The notes beneath the pieces were generated by a model, which ran no database searches, was not told where the DNA came from, and saw only the letters and a program-made list of their open reading frames with translations. A stretch of 64,000 nucleotides of DNA from Setophaga petechia (Eukaryota; Chordata; Aves; Passeriformes; Parulidae), in contig JANCRA010000005.1 of NCBI GenBank assembly GCA_024362935.1, positions 20,906,235 through 20,970,234 on the forward strand, given 5' to 3'. The position numbers were made by a program, and so were the translations under genes. Positions 1 through 13,763 of this stretch are shown here, piece after piece (positions within the stretch are counted from its first letter, which is position 1; the number at the start of each line of letters is the position of its first letter).

Positions 1-3000
1 CCAAACAGGCATTATTTCAAATTCCTTCCTCAAATATTCATTCTGCATATGTGCTAAGCATGAGGCATAACCAGAGCCTGTTTTGTTTAAGACATATCCC
101 CATAACTCTGTGGTGCTTCCTCATCCTGACCATTCAAGAACTGAGCCACAGGCCTGGGAATCGAGCCAGACATTTGTAGCAACACATGACAGTAGCACGC
201 CCCTGGAAAATTGAATATTCTGCAGTCACTTAAAGTCTACTACAAAATACTCCAACTATAGCTTTTTTCTATCACAGCTTATGCCTGCATTACTTTGCTG
301 CTGATAAGGCATGCTTATGTGGCTTTAGTATCATAAACAACTAAGAGCTCATCTAAAGTTCGCTTAACTAGGGTCATGCAACCATACAGGCATAGATTGC
401 ATTTATTTCTTTAGAATAAAAGATGAAGAGCATAGAGTCACATCAATAAGGTGATTTCCTCATTTTGTCCAATAAAAGCCAGCAATTCTGCCCTGAAAAT
501 TTAATTTTAAAGATTTGTCTGTGTGTTTCCCAAATAGATTTTTATGCTCTCAATCAGTATTAGTGTAAATGACCTACAATTCCAATAATACATTTACAAA
601 CTTGTGGGAATCCTTCAATCAGGCCAAGTCTTCAATCCTTCAGTCAGGCCAAGTCTTCAGGGTACCACTGTATAAAAAGGTGCCTCTGGTCACTGCTACA
701 GCCTGTGACCCAACAGAAGTGCTGCCCAGAGCTCATTGTCATGGTAAGCTGGATTCTTCACCGGGTGCCCGCCAGTCACCATGAAATCATCCTTAACATA
801 CAAAAAATATTAAGATTTAGAAAGCAGTGTATTTGCTGTTAAAGATGTGTCAGGAAATTCACTAAGATTCTAGACCTACTCTATTTTTTTTTTCAATTAT
901 CTAGGCAATAAATTTACATTTTCAGACAATCAAAGAATTTTACACATTAAAAAATTTTCTGGATGCCTATTCAAACTCAAACACTCTCTTCTGCAATCTT
1001 CAAGGATTTTCTGTAGTCTACATCTGGATGCTGAGGAAATAGTGACGCCCTTTACTTTACTTTTAGAAGTGTGAGTAGATAAGGAAGAGCCTTTCTGTAT
1101 TCAAAATATAAACACACCTGCATTAATGACTATCACATCACTTTGCTTAACTAATAATAAATTCTATGCAAACAGAAAATAAATATTAAATCCATCTGTT
1201 GGAATGGGACATGAAGGGGTTCTACTCCCATTTCATCACGTCTTCAAATCTAGGTTTCATATACGCAGACAAACTTGGTGTGAACGAATAAGGAAGAATA
1301 ATGCACACAACTGTGTCTTGATCTGGATGCAGTGGCACCCAGAGAATTTTGATGTGATGACAGATTCACTTGGGTTTTGAAGTATAGATCGTGTGACATG
1401 GAGACAGTGACATGGAGTGTGACAGTGGAATGTGACAGCAGTCTTTATCACTTCCATTGAAATAAGAAAAAATTCTTACAGACCAATAATTTTACCAGAA
1501 AGAACAGCCCGGCTTTATATGCAAAAATGGTGTAAGACAATGATTAAATACACAATACTTGCCTGCAAAAGCAGTAACACTTTCTGCACTGACCTTCGTC
1601 TCTTCCTGCTGTGTCTTCCCCTGAAATGCCTGTGGAGGTCAGTAATGCACAAAGCTAATAGGGGACTCTGAGAGCCGGGCCTCTGCAATGTAACTGATGA
1701 TCGCATCTTTTTCTCTGCAAACAAAGGTCTGCTCGCTGTCAAAACTTCACAGAAAATTGCCGGACTCAGCAATTAGGCCACTATAAACAAATGCATAAGC
1801 ATATATGTATTTGGACATATACCTATACACACACTTCTAAAATCATGAAGCCTGCAAATTAATATAAAAACAAGGCAAAGCAGGTAATCTCTTATCTGGA
1901 CAGCTTGCTCTCCAGTCTAACAACAGAAGTGGCAGACAATTGAGAATATTTCAAATACAGTAAGGGATAAGAGGAGGACACGTTGAGAGAATGATAAACA
2001 TTTAGAAACTTGTTTGAAACAATTCTGCTTTTGGGGGTCCCAAGAGAGCTTTTCAGTTGTTAATTTGTTTAATTAGAGATTAATAACTGCATGTAGAAAT
2101 TAACTTCTAGGACCTACTTGAATTAAACAAGATATTAGGGCAAAATTTGAGAAAGTTATTCCTTTTTGAATAATTTTTGTTTCATTCCTATCCACATAGT
2201 TAATTGCTATCCTCAGTATGTCACACTTAGGTATCCACTTTGCTCTTAACAGTGCCATGAATGAGACCACTGCTGAGCAAACCAGTCAAATGAGCTTTTT
2301 CCAGCTAAATAAAGGAGCAACCAGTTTGTATATTTAGCACTGAGGGACAGACATAATGCAGCAACACAAAAAGAGAACTATAGCCATAATACAAATCAAT
2401 ATAATTTTTTGCTGTTTTACTATAAAGCTAAACACCACCTTTGTTCTCTAAGTGTTGATATATAATTTTATGTCCTGAATTTGTCACTCAAAAGCACCCA
2501 GATTAGGCTGCAAAAGTTATCTATGCACAAATTTGAACAAGCAACACCCTTTCTCAGTTATTTTTGTTCATGATGGATCCTTAGGCACACAAATGCATGA
2601 ATCTTTTGCATAAGCAAAGGGGTAAAAGTAAATTTACAGCAGATATAGTCCATTATATGAATGCAAATAACTATATTCAAAATCTGTATTGAATGTTTAA
2701 GTTATGGTTCAGCAGAAAAATTCTAGCTAAACTGGATGAAATCTGGGGACTCTTTCTGTGAAAAAAAGATGCAGCAGCATAGCCACATAGGCTTGACATA
2801 CCCCAGCTCTTGGAACTCTGGACCCAACTTAAGCTATTGCAGTTCTTTTTTATCTAGACATATCACTATATAACACAATTACCTGGGTTCTGTTCTGCAA
2901 TGACAGGCCATGACCAATTCCCTCTGAATTCAGAGGAAACATCTGACAGCTAAGGAGTTGGGCTCCTGGATTACCAGCTACTGGCATCCTAATGGCATTT

Positions 3001-3289
3001 ACTTTTCTTTTTCAGCACTGCTGTTCTCCATATGTAAATGGGAAGTCATTCAGAATTATTTGACACTTTCTCATAGCATTGCTTTTCAAGGCCAAATGGT
3101 AGTAAAGTCTTCTTCAAGAAGGATTTAGGATTATTTTTTGGAAATCACAAGAATGATGCTGCAAGTCAAGATTGTTTTTATAAAGAGCTTCCTTCCATAT
3201 ATGTTTCCATTACAGCTATTGCAAGCCTAGGCAAGGTGAATATTACAACAAAACAACATGTATAAGACAAGTTGATGATCTGAGACAAC
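1..3289. other. Intergenic AT-rich DNA, no gene seen
   Basis: Only short, unrelated open frames (under 90 codons) are present on either strand, and none resembles a known protein. The one structured item is a 25-bp tandem duplication at 611-660. Confidence 0.7.
611..660. repeat. Tandem duplication, 25-bp unit, two copies
   Basis: The unit beginning TCCTTCAATCAGGCCAAGTC at 611-635 is repeated at 636-660 with two mismatches. Confidence 0.9.
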
Positions 3290-3656
3290 CAGCACAGCTT
3301 CACTAATGACAAACTGTGCCTGACCAATGTAGTGGCTTTCTGTGAGGGAAGACCAAATGATGCCATCTACCTAGCCTTCTGTAAAGCCCACAACAGAGTA
3401 TCACAGAACACCCTTATCTCCAAATTGGAAATGGACATGGAAGCAAAGGGTAGGCTACTCAGTGGGTAAGGAATGGGCCGGATGGGCACAGAGGGTTATG
3501 GTCAGTGCCTCTACTTTCATGTGGAGGCTGGTGATGAGTGGTGTCCCTCAGAGCTCTGTCTTGGTAGTTTTTAGCATCTTTACCAATGGCACAGAAAGTG
3601 AGATTGAGTGCAGCCTCAGCAAGTTAGCAGATTACACAAAACTGAACAACTGTTCT
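3290..3656 (+). mobile_element. Degenerate CR1-like LINE fragment (reverse transcriptase core)
   Basis: Conceptual translation gives SFTNDKLCLTNVVAFCEG, then DAIYLAFCKAHNRVSQNTL, and in another frame SGVPQSSVL ... IECSLSKLADYTKLN. These line up with the CR1 reverse transcriptase blocks (CLTNLV-F-D, VDxxYLDFSKAFDxVSHxIL, SGVPQGSVLGP, ECTLSKFADDTKL). There is a stop codon at 3467-3469 and a frame change between the halves. The catalytic ADD box reads ADY and the DFSKAFD aspartates are lost, so the copy is dead. Boundaries are approximate; 5' and 3' portions are missing or unrecognisable. Confidence 0.85.
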
Positions 3657-6289
3657 GTACCAACCCCAATACCCCTAAAACCCCAAAACAAGTAAACAAA
3701 AAATGGGACCACACGACAAACATCATCATCTCTCCCCTTATTTTTATCAATTTGGCAGTCACTGAAGCCCAGATACCCAAACAACGCTCTATTGACAAAT
3801 CTAAGGATGAGGAGAAAGCACAAATAAAGAAATTACTTCTAACTTGAGACCAAACTTCATAATCAGCCAGCAATCAGAATATATTTTAGAATAATTTCAA
3901 TGTTTCGTTAACTGAATTTTCGAAAAATACAGGTGGATTCTTCATTTAGTTCTTGATCATGGAGGAGAAAAAAATCCTCTTTTAAATAATTTATCAGCTG
4001 TTTTATTTAAAACTTGTGAATACTCAATGCAGAGATCATGAGAACGGACATTCAAAATGCAGTATACTCAGATTAGTCTCACTTTCTCAAAAATTTATGT
4101 CTAGCTGGGAAAGCTCTTTTTGTTGTCGGAATGTGGAGTACTTGAGAATATACCTTGATAAATTGTGTTGATGCAGTTTTTATTTTGACTGAAATTCTGA
4201 TTGGTACTCCAAGATAGTGACAGTGAGAGATATATCATAACAGTTCATAAAATCATGGTTATTCTTAACTTATCTATATCCTGGAAAATACTTGAGTTAC
4301 AAGCTTAAAGGACATTTTTGTTTTTAAAACATCTGTTTCTAAATCCATGCTGTTTCACCTGAAAGGTACAACTTACTTATTGAATTAGGGTTCCTTAGAG
4401 GTTAAGCAGGTAATCCATGGAGATTGTTGCCCAAGTTTTCCTTAGCTGCCATTCATTAAATATGTTCCATCTCATAAACTATGAGCCATTTCACTTTTAA
4501 GCATTCTTATTTCCTTTAAATTTACCTAAAACTTTTATAGACTTGGTCAGTACTGCCCACAGACATTTAAGAGCCCACATTTAAAACATTACCAATGAAG
4601 AAGAATAAAACATTTAAAATCTAGATTTGATCTGACAACAGCATTATCATGTTTAAATTAGAAACAGATTAGACATAATTGAAGATAAAGAGGACACAAG
4701 CATCACTCCCATTTTGGTGGAGTGGGCTTTAAATTATCAGATTCATTCAGAATACATTACGCAGAAACATAGAATTGTTATCTTTCGACAGCCTTTTCTA
4801 AGAGTTTACAATTTCTCAGTTCAGTGAAGCTTGCCTCCAGCTTGTTATCAGAACAAAAAATGAAAAATCATTTGGTTCAGAGCACAGAACTGATCTCACC
4901 TCCAAAAGTACACATTTTCTTCTGATAACCAACACTTCTTTGGACTGTAGAGGTACCGCTTCATGCTTTACAGTGAAGTCAATCTTTTTAAGATTCTTCT
5001 GCGTTTCAGGAAATTCCTAACCACATTTCAAGTAGATATTGTTTGTCAGTTTGCAGAGCCAACACCCCCCCACACACAAACACATGTATTTTTACTCTCC
5101 CCAACTTTCCCTGCTTATTCCCTTTTAGCTGAGTTTGTCTAATTCCTTCCCTGTTGTTCTTATGCAGTGACAAAGATGGACTCTCTACACAAAAGAACTT
5201 GCTCAGTGCAGTTTATGGGAAAGATTGAAGATTATTCTTTATAATATTCTACATTTGCTAGTTAGAAAATGTTTACATATATTAAATTTTGAAATAATCC
5301 TCAGCAACACAAAAAATACCTCAGTGACGCAACTCATGATAAAATAGTTTGATAAATATATTATTTTGACCCATCCATAAGAAAGGCACAAAAATACACC
5401 TAGTGACAACTGAATGTATTAGTAAGCCTCAAACATGCATAGTCATTTTGCATAACCTGCTTAGCTCTTAACAGGGGTGTGCTTGAACCCAGTCTGATCC
5501 AAAAAAATAAAGCCATATTCCTTACATTCTTGTTAGACATCCCAAAGGCTCATCTGTTCTACCAGCCATACCTGTTGCTTACAAAAAGGTCAACCACAAG
5601 TCTAGCTGAATATGGACATGGACGCACTCACAACAGTGTAATTAGACACAGTAATTAAAAGGCAAAGATATACATAAAGATAAATGTTGTTTTCCCTTGA
5701 TGTTGTTTTGAAAAAGTTACATGGGGCTTTTGCAAACATCTGTGTTTACTCTGAATCTCATTCAACTTAATTCCACAATCCCGTGACACAGCTGAACCTC
5801 ATTACCTCCTTGCAAGTTATATTGCTGAGAAAAGTTTCCTATCACTATTTGAAGAAAGTGGCTAGAAGTTTAATAAACACTAGCAATCCTCTGACAATGT
5901 GTAAATAAGAACACAATGAAATACCTGTCTATAAATTGTACATTAAAATGGATACTTCCATGTGAAGTTGATTTTTTCAGCTGCACTAAGAGGCATGACA
6001 GATTACAAATGAATAGTAAAGAAATTATTGGGAAAGAGTCCCCATTTTCATATGCAGTGTACGTCTTCACATTTCCTGCAAATGATGGTAGGGAAAAAAT
6101 AACTACAGAAACATATTTAGTCACTTGGAAAAATCAGGCTGATAGCAAAACTCTGATTCATAAAGAACCAGTGTTTTAAACACTGAAAAAAATCAAACAT
6201 TACAATGGTGCTATTTTTACTGCCTCAATTTTTGGTCTGCCAACACTTCTCTAATTAAAGTTACATTACAGGGTATGGTTCAAATTTTC

Positions 6290-6775
6290 ATGAGGATTGC
6301 CTCCAATTCACATGTACCATCTCTGCACCATTCCTGTACCTCTGTGTGCAAGCAGGCACATGCTCATGGAGCAGCAATGGCTGCTCCAAGCAGAAACAAC
6401 CTCATCAACCAAGGGCCCAGTCCCAGAGGGCCTTAAGCACGGCAGCAGTGCCAGGCATTCATTCTGGGTGAATCAATAGCCCCAGACACAGTCAGCAGTG
6501 AAACAGATCCTGGGTTCCAGCAGCAAGTAGAGCCAGGATGGTAAGAGAGACAGAGATAAGGGCAAGCAAGAGCACACAGCCAGTGGGGTCCCCCACACCT
6601 GGAGCACAGGTCCAGAGGCAGGTCCGAGCACTCCCAGGAGCAGGGTTGAGGGGAGGCTATGAGACAGGAACACCCCATACCTCAGAGGAAGTGAGGCCAC
6701 AGGGCTGAGCTTCTGTGGAATCCCCTGGGTGTAGGGAGGACCCACAGGAGGAGCTGGTCAGGGCCATTATTAGTG
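6290..6775. other. GC-richer patch, unclassified
   Basis: About 480 bp stand out by composition. Overlapping minus-strand frames of 81 and 90 codons (6433-6678, 6473-6745) are rich in Cys, Leu and Ser and look like translated non-coding sequence. A decayed retroviral LTR or other repeat is possible, but I cannot identify ends or a family. Confidence 0.3.
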
Positions 6776-8176
6776 CACTCAGGACACTGATAGTTTGCAC
6801 ACCTGCAAAGTGATTAAACTGCTACTTACCTGACCTACTTGCACAAAAGGTGTGTTCTAATCCTTCAAGGTTAAGATTACTCTGTAGATTTTTACAGTAA
6901 AAGGATTTAACCTACCTCAGGTTATGTACAGAAAAACCTTTTAATTTTGAGGCAGGGGTGAATTGAGACATTTTCAGTATTTGTTTGCCAAATCAAAATC
7001 ATATGCTTCCTGTGAGTTTTTTAGCTAAGATCATCTGGAAAAAATGCAGTAAGTCTCACGAACATTTTGGACTCTCAGAATTTTAATAAAATTCCAACTT
7101 CCCTTTACTAAGAAATTGTCCACTGAGCAGACAGTGCTCCACACATACAATTTCATCATCAATCCATTGAGTACCAGTCTTTGTTAAAGTGTTGTTCCAG
7201 AACAGAGACAGTGGCCAAGTCCCTCTTCCTCATAGCTACTTGACTTATTTCTTTCAGGGTATCCATCTGATCTACATGATGCTAAACCATCATCCAAAAG
7301 TGGAAAAGCAGAAGAGACAAAGATTAAATTCAAGAAAGAAAAGACATCCTTAAAGCTAAGTCACATGCCAAGACCCAAGATATTGCACTGGTGGCAATGA
7401 CAATTATAACTTGTCAGTCAGCAGCAGGTTTCCTGTCTGTTCCCTGAAACAACTTAATAAGAAATGACTGCTTGGAGACATGTTTCTGAAGTATTATAAT
7501 TTCTGTTTCATGCATCACACTAACATAAAAAATTCAAAGTACCACTGTCATCAGCTAGAGACAAAACAGTGCACTTGTTATTACTCACATCCTCCAACAT
7601 GTTGATTTAACTTACAGCACTTGCTAGTGAGAGGGACTTCGATTCAGATCCTTATGGCCATCAGTGTCACTTTCCAGTAGAGCTCCAAAAATGCAATAGT
7701 GTGTTCAACTTTTTCCTTTGTTTCCTTTTCACTATTGTACAGTGTAACTAATTTATATTCAATCTATTTTTGCCTGTGTAAACTGTGATATTTTGATATA
7801 TTTATTTATTGATATTTGTTTCCATCACATATGAAAAACCTGCAAAACGAAGAAATTACACAAAGATTTTGCATGTCCTGCTAGTCTGGCAAAAATACTC
7901 TTGCACAAAAACTTGCATTTACATTAAATTTCTAGCATAATTGTTTCACTGTAATTCACTAAACACTTTTGTCAGCTATCTGTGGACATAACCTCACAGC
8001 TTATAGAGAAGGAAATTATTGCAGATACATAGCTCAGCTATACTTGCAGATCTGGGAGCAGAAATAGTATCAGGTGTCCTGATGAGAAGTAGTAACCAAG
8101 AAAGCAAACATTCAACCTATAATCACAAAGAAACCAGCAGTTCTTGACAAGTGCCCAGCCTGAAATATGTAGAAGT

Positions 8177-8225
8177 TGACATCAAATTCTCAGTAAAACA
8201 TTGATATCAAATGCTCAGTAAAACA
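8177..8225. repeat. Imperfect tandem duplication, 25-bp unit
   Basis: TGACATCAAATTCTCAGTAA at 8177 recurs as TGATATCAAATGCTCAGTAA at 8202, adjacent and with two mismatches. Confidence 0.85.
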
Positions 8226-10246
8226 GGCACTGTAAAGCCAAAGATTGCCTGTACAGAAGGCAAATTCCTGAACCAGCTTTGAAGAGAGTCCATCCAGCTG
8301 CAGATTTCAGTGTGTATTAGAAAGCCACTCTCAATTTGGCAAGTGAACCAGAAGAAGTTAAAAAGAAGTTAGACAATGTAATTTTAAAAATATGTGCTGG
8401 TTGCTGATGGAAATGCCCAGATACAGTCATAAAACAAGAGAAGCAGAGGTTATGGAGAGTCAAATATGACAGCTCACCGGGAACAGACGGGAAAAAGTCC
8501 TCACGTCTTCTCTTGAGCTATTAGCCTTCTTGGCATTAGCCATTGGATAGGGGTGAGTCAGCTGGCAAAACAATTACATTCTAATGTAGCCCAGAGGAAA
8601 GGTCAACTGTGACACTTAAAAAACCTAACAAATAAACAAACAAAAATGGAAAAATAGCAAAAGTAGGATTAACTGAAAAGGCTCTTTTCCAAAGTATTTA
8701 ACAGTCTATCTACAGGTGATACAGTATATAGCTGGTTTTGATTAGTTCCCCCATAATATCATAGGAATTGCCATTGACATTTAGCCCAAAGAAAGTTTAA
8801 AAGTTATTTCAATGCTATTAAGAAAAAGCTGCACTTCAGATAAAGGAGTGGATTTAAATGTTGCCTCAGTGTTTTCATTCAGATACGGAAGAAGACACTT
8901 GATAGCTTTGAACAGCCCATGTAAAATCATGTGTTCTATGTATTCAGTGTAGAGTTTCCATTCATCAGAAAGAGGATCTGTCTGAAGTAAATACTGATTG
9001 TCCTGGAAAGAGTAATTTAGAGAATCAGTAACAGGGGTTTAGAATTGCTCTTCCCAGTGTGTATTTCTTATTCCAGCTAACTGAGTCCAGGAATAAAGAA
9101 ACTCTCACTTTGATGAAGAAAAGCATTCCCACTATTTACAACATAATTACCTTTTCATTGTAACTTTTACAAGTACATCTGGAACTCGTTACAGAAAACT
9201 ATTTCCCTTTGGAGTTAGATTTGCATCAGCAAATTGCAAATGTTTGAAAACATTTCTAGCTTTTACTTAGTCTTGGCTTTCCTAAAAGTATTTACACCTA
9301 TTTAGTGACAATAGCTACTCCCAGAACAAAATGTATACAAAATACTACTGTCATGTAGACTATCTGGAAAATCTTTCCCACTGTTTCTTGAATTGCACTT
9401 CATAGGGTTTTTTGGGTTTTTTTAAAATCAATTGATAGAAGAAAGGATTTCTGCCATTTTTTTTCTTGACAAAAAAGTGTTTGACTCACTCTATACAACA
9501 TCCAGTTTCACATTATGCTTGAATATTCTGATTCTGTCATTCACAGTTTAAGCAAGTTCTCTCTGCCAGTTCATAATGGTCACAAAGACCTGCATTCTGC
9601 CAAGTCAGAGGCAGACATCAGTTGTTTGTCAAAACTTTCCAAATAATGTAATCTACTTGCTTTGCAGCATGGTCTCCCACAGCCTCTGGCACAGATTTTA
9701 AATCGTTAAATTTGCAGTATAAGAAGAGTAAGAAAAAATCTTATTCTACTTAAGGTTATCAGAACTACCTTTAAACAGATTCCTTCCTTCTTTATTCAGT
9801 CTGTTCTGTACCAAATCTGAATTTACCAGTTATGCTGCAATAAACCATTAATCTTACCATTTGGGAAGAGTCTGACAATCAAATGTGCTCTGTCTTCTAG
9901 TCCTAAAAACACCTAATTCCAGGTTCTCAGTGGATTCAACATTCTTATTATGATGTATCAGTTGAATCTGCATCCTATTTACACATTAATAAACAACCTG
10001 GCTTTTAATGTAAACAAAAAGTTCCAGGATAGCCTATAAAACTGAATATTTCTCACTCTCCCTAAGATGGATGACTGGACAAAAACAGGACAAGTTTCTC
10101 TTACTGCAGCTCCTCTTTTGTCTTTCTATCATAGTTTCTATGTGAAATACTCACATTTTTAGTTCACTGACAATACAGCCAAATCTGGTAGAAATCTGGA
10201 CATGGACATCACGCTCTTTTGAAACTGGATGATATCAGCCTGTTCA

Positions 10247-11098
10247 CTATAACCCTTTTGTGCCCAAACTGTGAGCCAGTTGCTCCCTCATTGCAGTGAC
10301 TGGTTTATCCAGCTGTGTGCTGGACATTTTGTCCTGAAGGATCCTGTGAGAGGCAGCATCAACAGCCTTACTGAAATCCGAGATGATGACATCAGCTGGC
10401 TCCTTCCCTAGCTTAACCAGGTGGGTTACTTTGTCATAAAAGGAAATCAGGTTTGATAAGCAAGACTTTTCTCTCATGAAGCTGTGCTGGCTGTGACCAG
10501 TGACTGCACTGTCTTTCAGGTGTTTTTCAATACCTCCCAGAATAATCTTCTCCCTAACCTTACCAGGCACTGAAGTGACACTGACAGGACTGTAGTTTCC
10601 AGGGTCCTATCTCTTGCCCTTCTTGAAAACTGGGACAATGTTTGGCAACCAGCTGGGACCTCTCCAGATTCTCAAGATTGCTCAAAAATCATTGAGAGGG
10701 GTTTTGCAATAACATCAGCTAGCTCCTTAAGGATTCTTGGATGAATCACATCAGGCCCCATGGATTTGTAAGGATCCAGCTGGAGCATCATATCCCACAC
10801 AATTTCAGTATTTACTGAGAGTTAGTTGGTTATTCTCACAGTCATGGTCCTCCAGCTCAGGACACTGAGACCCCTTCCTTGGCCCATCATCTGTATTGAA
10901 GACAGGCAAAGAATGCATTAAACTGCTCTGCCTTGTCCATGTCCCTGTTTGTGAGGCGACCATCCTCATCCTGTAATGGGCTGATGTTATTCCCACACTG
11001 TATTTTGCCATTAATATATTAAAAAAACCTTTTTTATTGTCCCCCGAGTTCCGGCCAGCTTTAATTCCAAATGAGCTCTGGTCAGGAATTTTGAGCAA
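10247..11098 (-). mobile_element. Degenerate CR1 LINE fragment (linker and N-terminal reverse transcriptase)
   Basis: Reading the minus strand from right to left, the translation follows the CR1 ORF2 order: LKLAGTRGTIKKVF/GDNKKGFF, then [20 protein letters not shown], then VPVFKKGKR, DPGNYSPVSVTSVPGKV, EKIILGGIEKHLKDSAV, HSQHSFMREKSCLSNLISFY, DKVTHLV, and SHRILQDKMSSTQLDK. The longest open piece is 107 codons (10247-10570). Stops interrupt it, including TAG at 10609-10607 between KKGKR and DPGNY and another after IFEQS, and there are frame changes. The element breaks off just after STQLDK, so the YADD catalytic block and the 3' end are absent. This is a dead, truncated copy on the same strand as SP3, but 33 kb beyond its 3' end. 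Confidence 0.93.
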
Positions 11099-13436
11099 TA
11101 CCTACAGATTGACTGATGTGCTGAAAATGTGTTCCATGCCTGAGAAGCCTCTTGTAACTCATAAGACCATTTTAAACTGCTTGAAGTCACCGGTGTGTTT
11201 TCATAAGGTGTATTACATCCATTCCTTAACTTAAACAAACAAAAATACTTATGGTAAGAGATTTCAATTTTATGATCGTATAAACTACACATGAAATGCC
11301 AAATCCACACTCAGTGATTAAAGAAATAGCAGTTTTCAGATCCAAAATCTGTCTCTGTGCAAAAACCCAAGGGCTTCCTGAAATACGTTACATTGGGTGA
11401 CAGAGGAGCTTTAGGTGCTGCACAGAGATGCTTTGGTTCCCACTTTTGTGAAACAGCCAGGAAGAACGGGGCTTATGCTGGCTGCAGGCAGGTCTAGTTA
11501 CTGTTCAGGGATCCCAAGGGCTTTTCTGACAGTACAAGGGGGTTCCTTTGGCAAAACTTCAGCAGTAAACATGGATGATACTAAAACATTTATAAACTGC
11601 TATAAACAAGACTTTAAACACAAATGAAGATACTGTTATATAATCATGAAGTTCATGAAGACGAGAGATCAGTGAGAAACCTCAGTGTGGTTTGTCACCA
11701 TGCAGATCTGGACACTTATTTTAAGAACATTGTGAAATCTAATTTCTGCTGCAGCTACGAAGATAGCCATATGCCCTTTCTTTATATTTTTCTTAAAGTG
11801 AAAAAATTTGTTCAAATTTCATTGCAGAAATTTTCCTCCTCTTCCACTTGACCCCTGCAGAGAACTAGAGAAATTAGGAGGAAAAAAATTCAGTGAGGAG
11901 TATACTTACAAGTATGATTCAATGCTCATTGAACGGATTATAAGAACCAAAAAGCATCCCATGAGAACTTTATGAGTACATTTCCATATTTTTCATGCAC
12001 GTCAAAATATACCTTTAATTGCTTATATAAAGATGTGCAGATCCGAGCTTTTAGAGACAGGAAATAGAACCAAAATGTCACAGGCTACGTCAGCTTTCTT
12101 GTACATCTATGCAATCTCTGCTGTAATTATTTTCTATTGGGATTCTAAAGAACTGGATAAAGCCTGTCAACTTTTTGTCTAAAGTTTAAGTGTTTTGCTT
12201 TCACTGAATTTCATCAGAAGGTAATTTTGTTGCGAAGGAAAAAAAAATCTAAGCATCTGCATGTTCATTTTAAAGTGGAAGTTTAATATAATTTGAATTT
12301 CAATGAAATAAGATGAGAAAGTGTTCAGATTTCAAGTATTTTTAAATTTATCATGAACATTTCAGAGCCTCCAGAACTAGTGTTTTGGTTCACAAGAGCA
12401 TCTGCTTTTTAAAAACCTCCCAGTTTCCTGCTACTATTACTGCACTGTCAAGCTCCTTTTTATAGTATCTCCTTTTTTAAATCCTAATTCAGGGAGAAGT
12501 CATCTTCCATACTCATGAGTATCTAATTTCTGCACAAGGAATAGATATCATTACAAGCTTGATCAGTAAAGGGAGAATTAAAAAATTTCCATGGCCTACA
12601 TTTTGGCTGGAAGGATTGGCAAAATAGAACAAATTCTCTGAATGGTACAGTAAATCCCAGAATGAACTAAATCACTAAATTCCCATGAATTCTACTTGCA
12701 ATCAGGCTAAAAATATTGTGGAAAAACTGCTTGTGTCATGGTTTCTTCAATAATTCTAATTTTGGTTTTGTTTGAAAGCCAGAAGTGCCTAACCTGAAAA
12801 TGTGTGGAATGTTCCAAAAGGCATGGCAGCATTTTGAGAAGATCAGCAAATACCAGCTGCAGGTTTATTTTGATTTCAGTTCAGCTTTTTCCTAAGTCAT
12901 TTGACTAATTTCAGTATGTGTGGAAATATGTTTCCTTACTTTCTGATTACTTTAGAAACAGTTATTACTTTAAAAACAGAGAACATACAAAATATAAACT
13001 CTTATATCCTAGAGATTGCAGGGTTAAAAATGAAGACACTGCTCCAAGCATCTTAATATTTCTTTGAAGGAGAAAAGATTTTTAATTTCTATCACCAAAG
13101 TGTGAAAATGAACCAAAAAAAATTGTTCTTCTTGTTATCCTATAATAGGTATGTAAGTATATACTTGTAAAACAGTAAGATTACTAAAAACACTGCATAG
13201 CAGAAGGAAAAAAGAGGCCCTTGGAACTAAGCTCCTATGAAAATACAGCATGTGTCCAATGGGAAGAGAGAAATTAGTAAGTATAATCCAGAAAACAGGC
13301 AAAGAAAATTACTGTGTTCCTTAGACTGCATATAAAACAATTGAAAATTCCCAGCTAATTACATAAAACATATTTCAAACCCCAGTTGAAATATAACGTA
13401 TCTCTTTAGAGAAATAAATATATTGAACTATACGAA

Positions 13437-13512
13437 TTAAGGTATATTCAATTAATTAATTTAATAATTAATGAAATTAGCAAATTAATAATTCTAAACA
13501 TAATAATTAAAT
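13437..13512. other. Very AT-rich stretch with clustered TAATTA cores
   Basis: ATTAATTAATTTAATAATTA and nearby AATTAATAATT and TAATAATTAAAT give many TAAT/ATTA homeodomain-type cores in about 75 bp. This may be simply AT-rich low-complexity sequence; a regulatory role is only a possibility. Confidence 0.4.
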
Positions 13513-13763
13513 CAAGAAGAAGCTGGAGATTTTTCCTACTTACTATCTTTGATTCTCAAACATCTCTTTTGTAGCAGGTAATTTCCTCATCAAACATTGA
13601 CAGAACAACTGAAAAACTGGGATAAAAGCTAGAGCTGGTGGTAGGCCTTTCCAGTAGATTACTAAATACCAGCAAATTTGCAGAAAATTCACTGAACAAT
13701 AAATAAAGAACTGCAATTTTTTTCTAAAATATTTTACTCTAAAACCTGCATTTTCCTCAGATG

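Larger units (their letters stand above)
3657..10246. other. Intergenic DNA, no gene seen
   Basis: This is AT-rich sequence with no recognisable coding frame. It contains a GC-richer patch at 6290-6775 and a 25-bp tandem duplication at 8177-8225. The rest shows nothing I can name. Confidence 0.7.

Noticed and set aside
6433..6745. Overlapping Cys/Leu/Ser-rich minus-strand frames
   Set aside because: Two frames in one GC-rich patch with no domain and no splice-bounded structure; treated as unclassified sequence.
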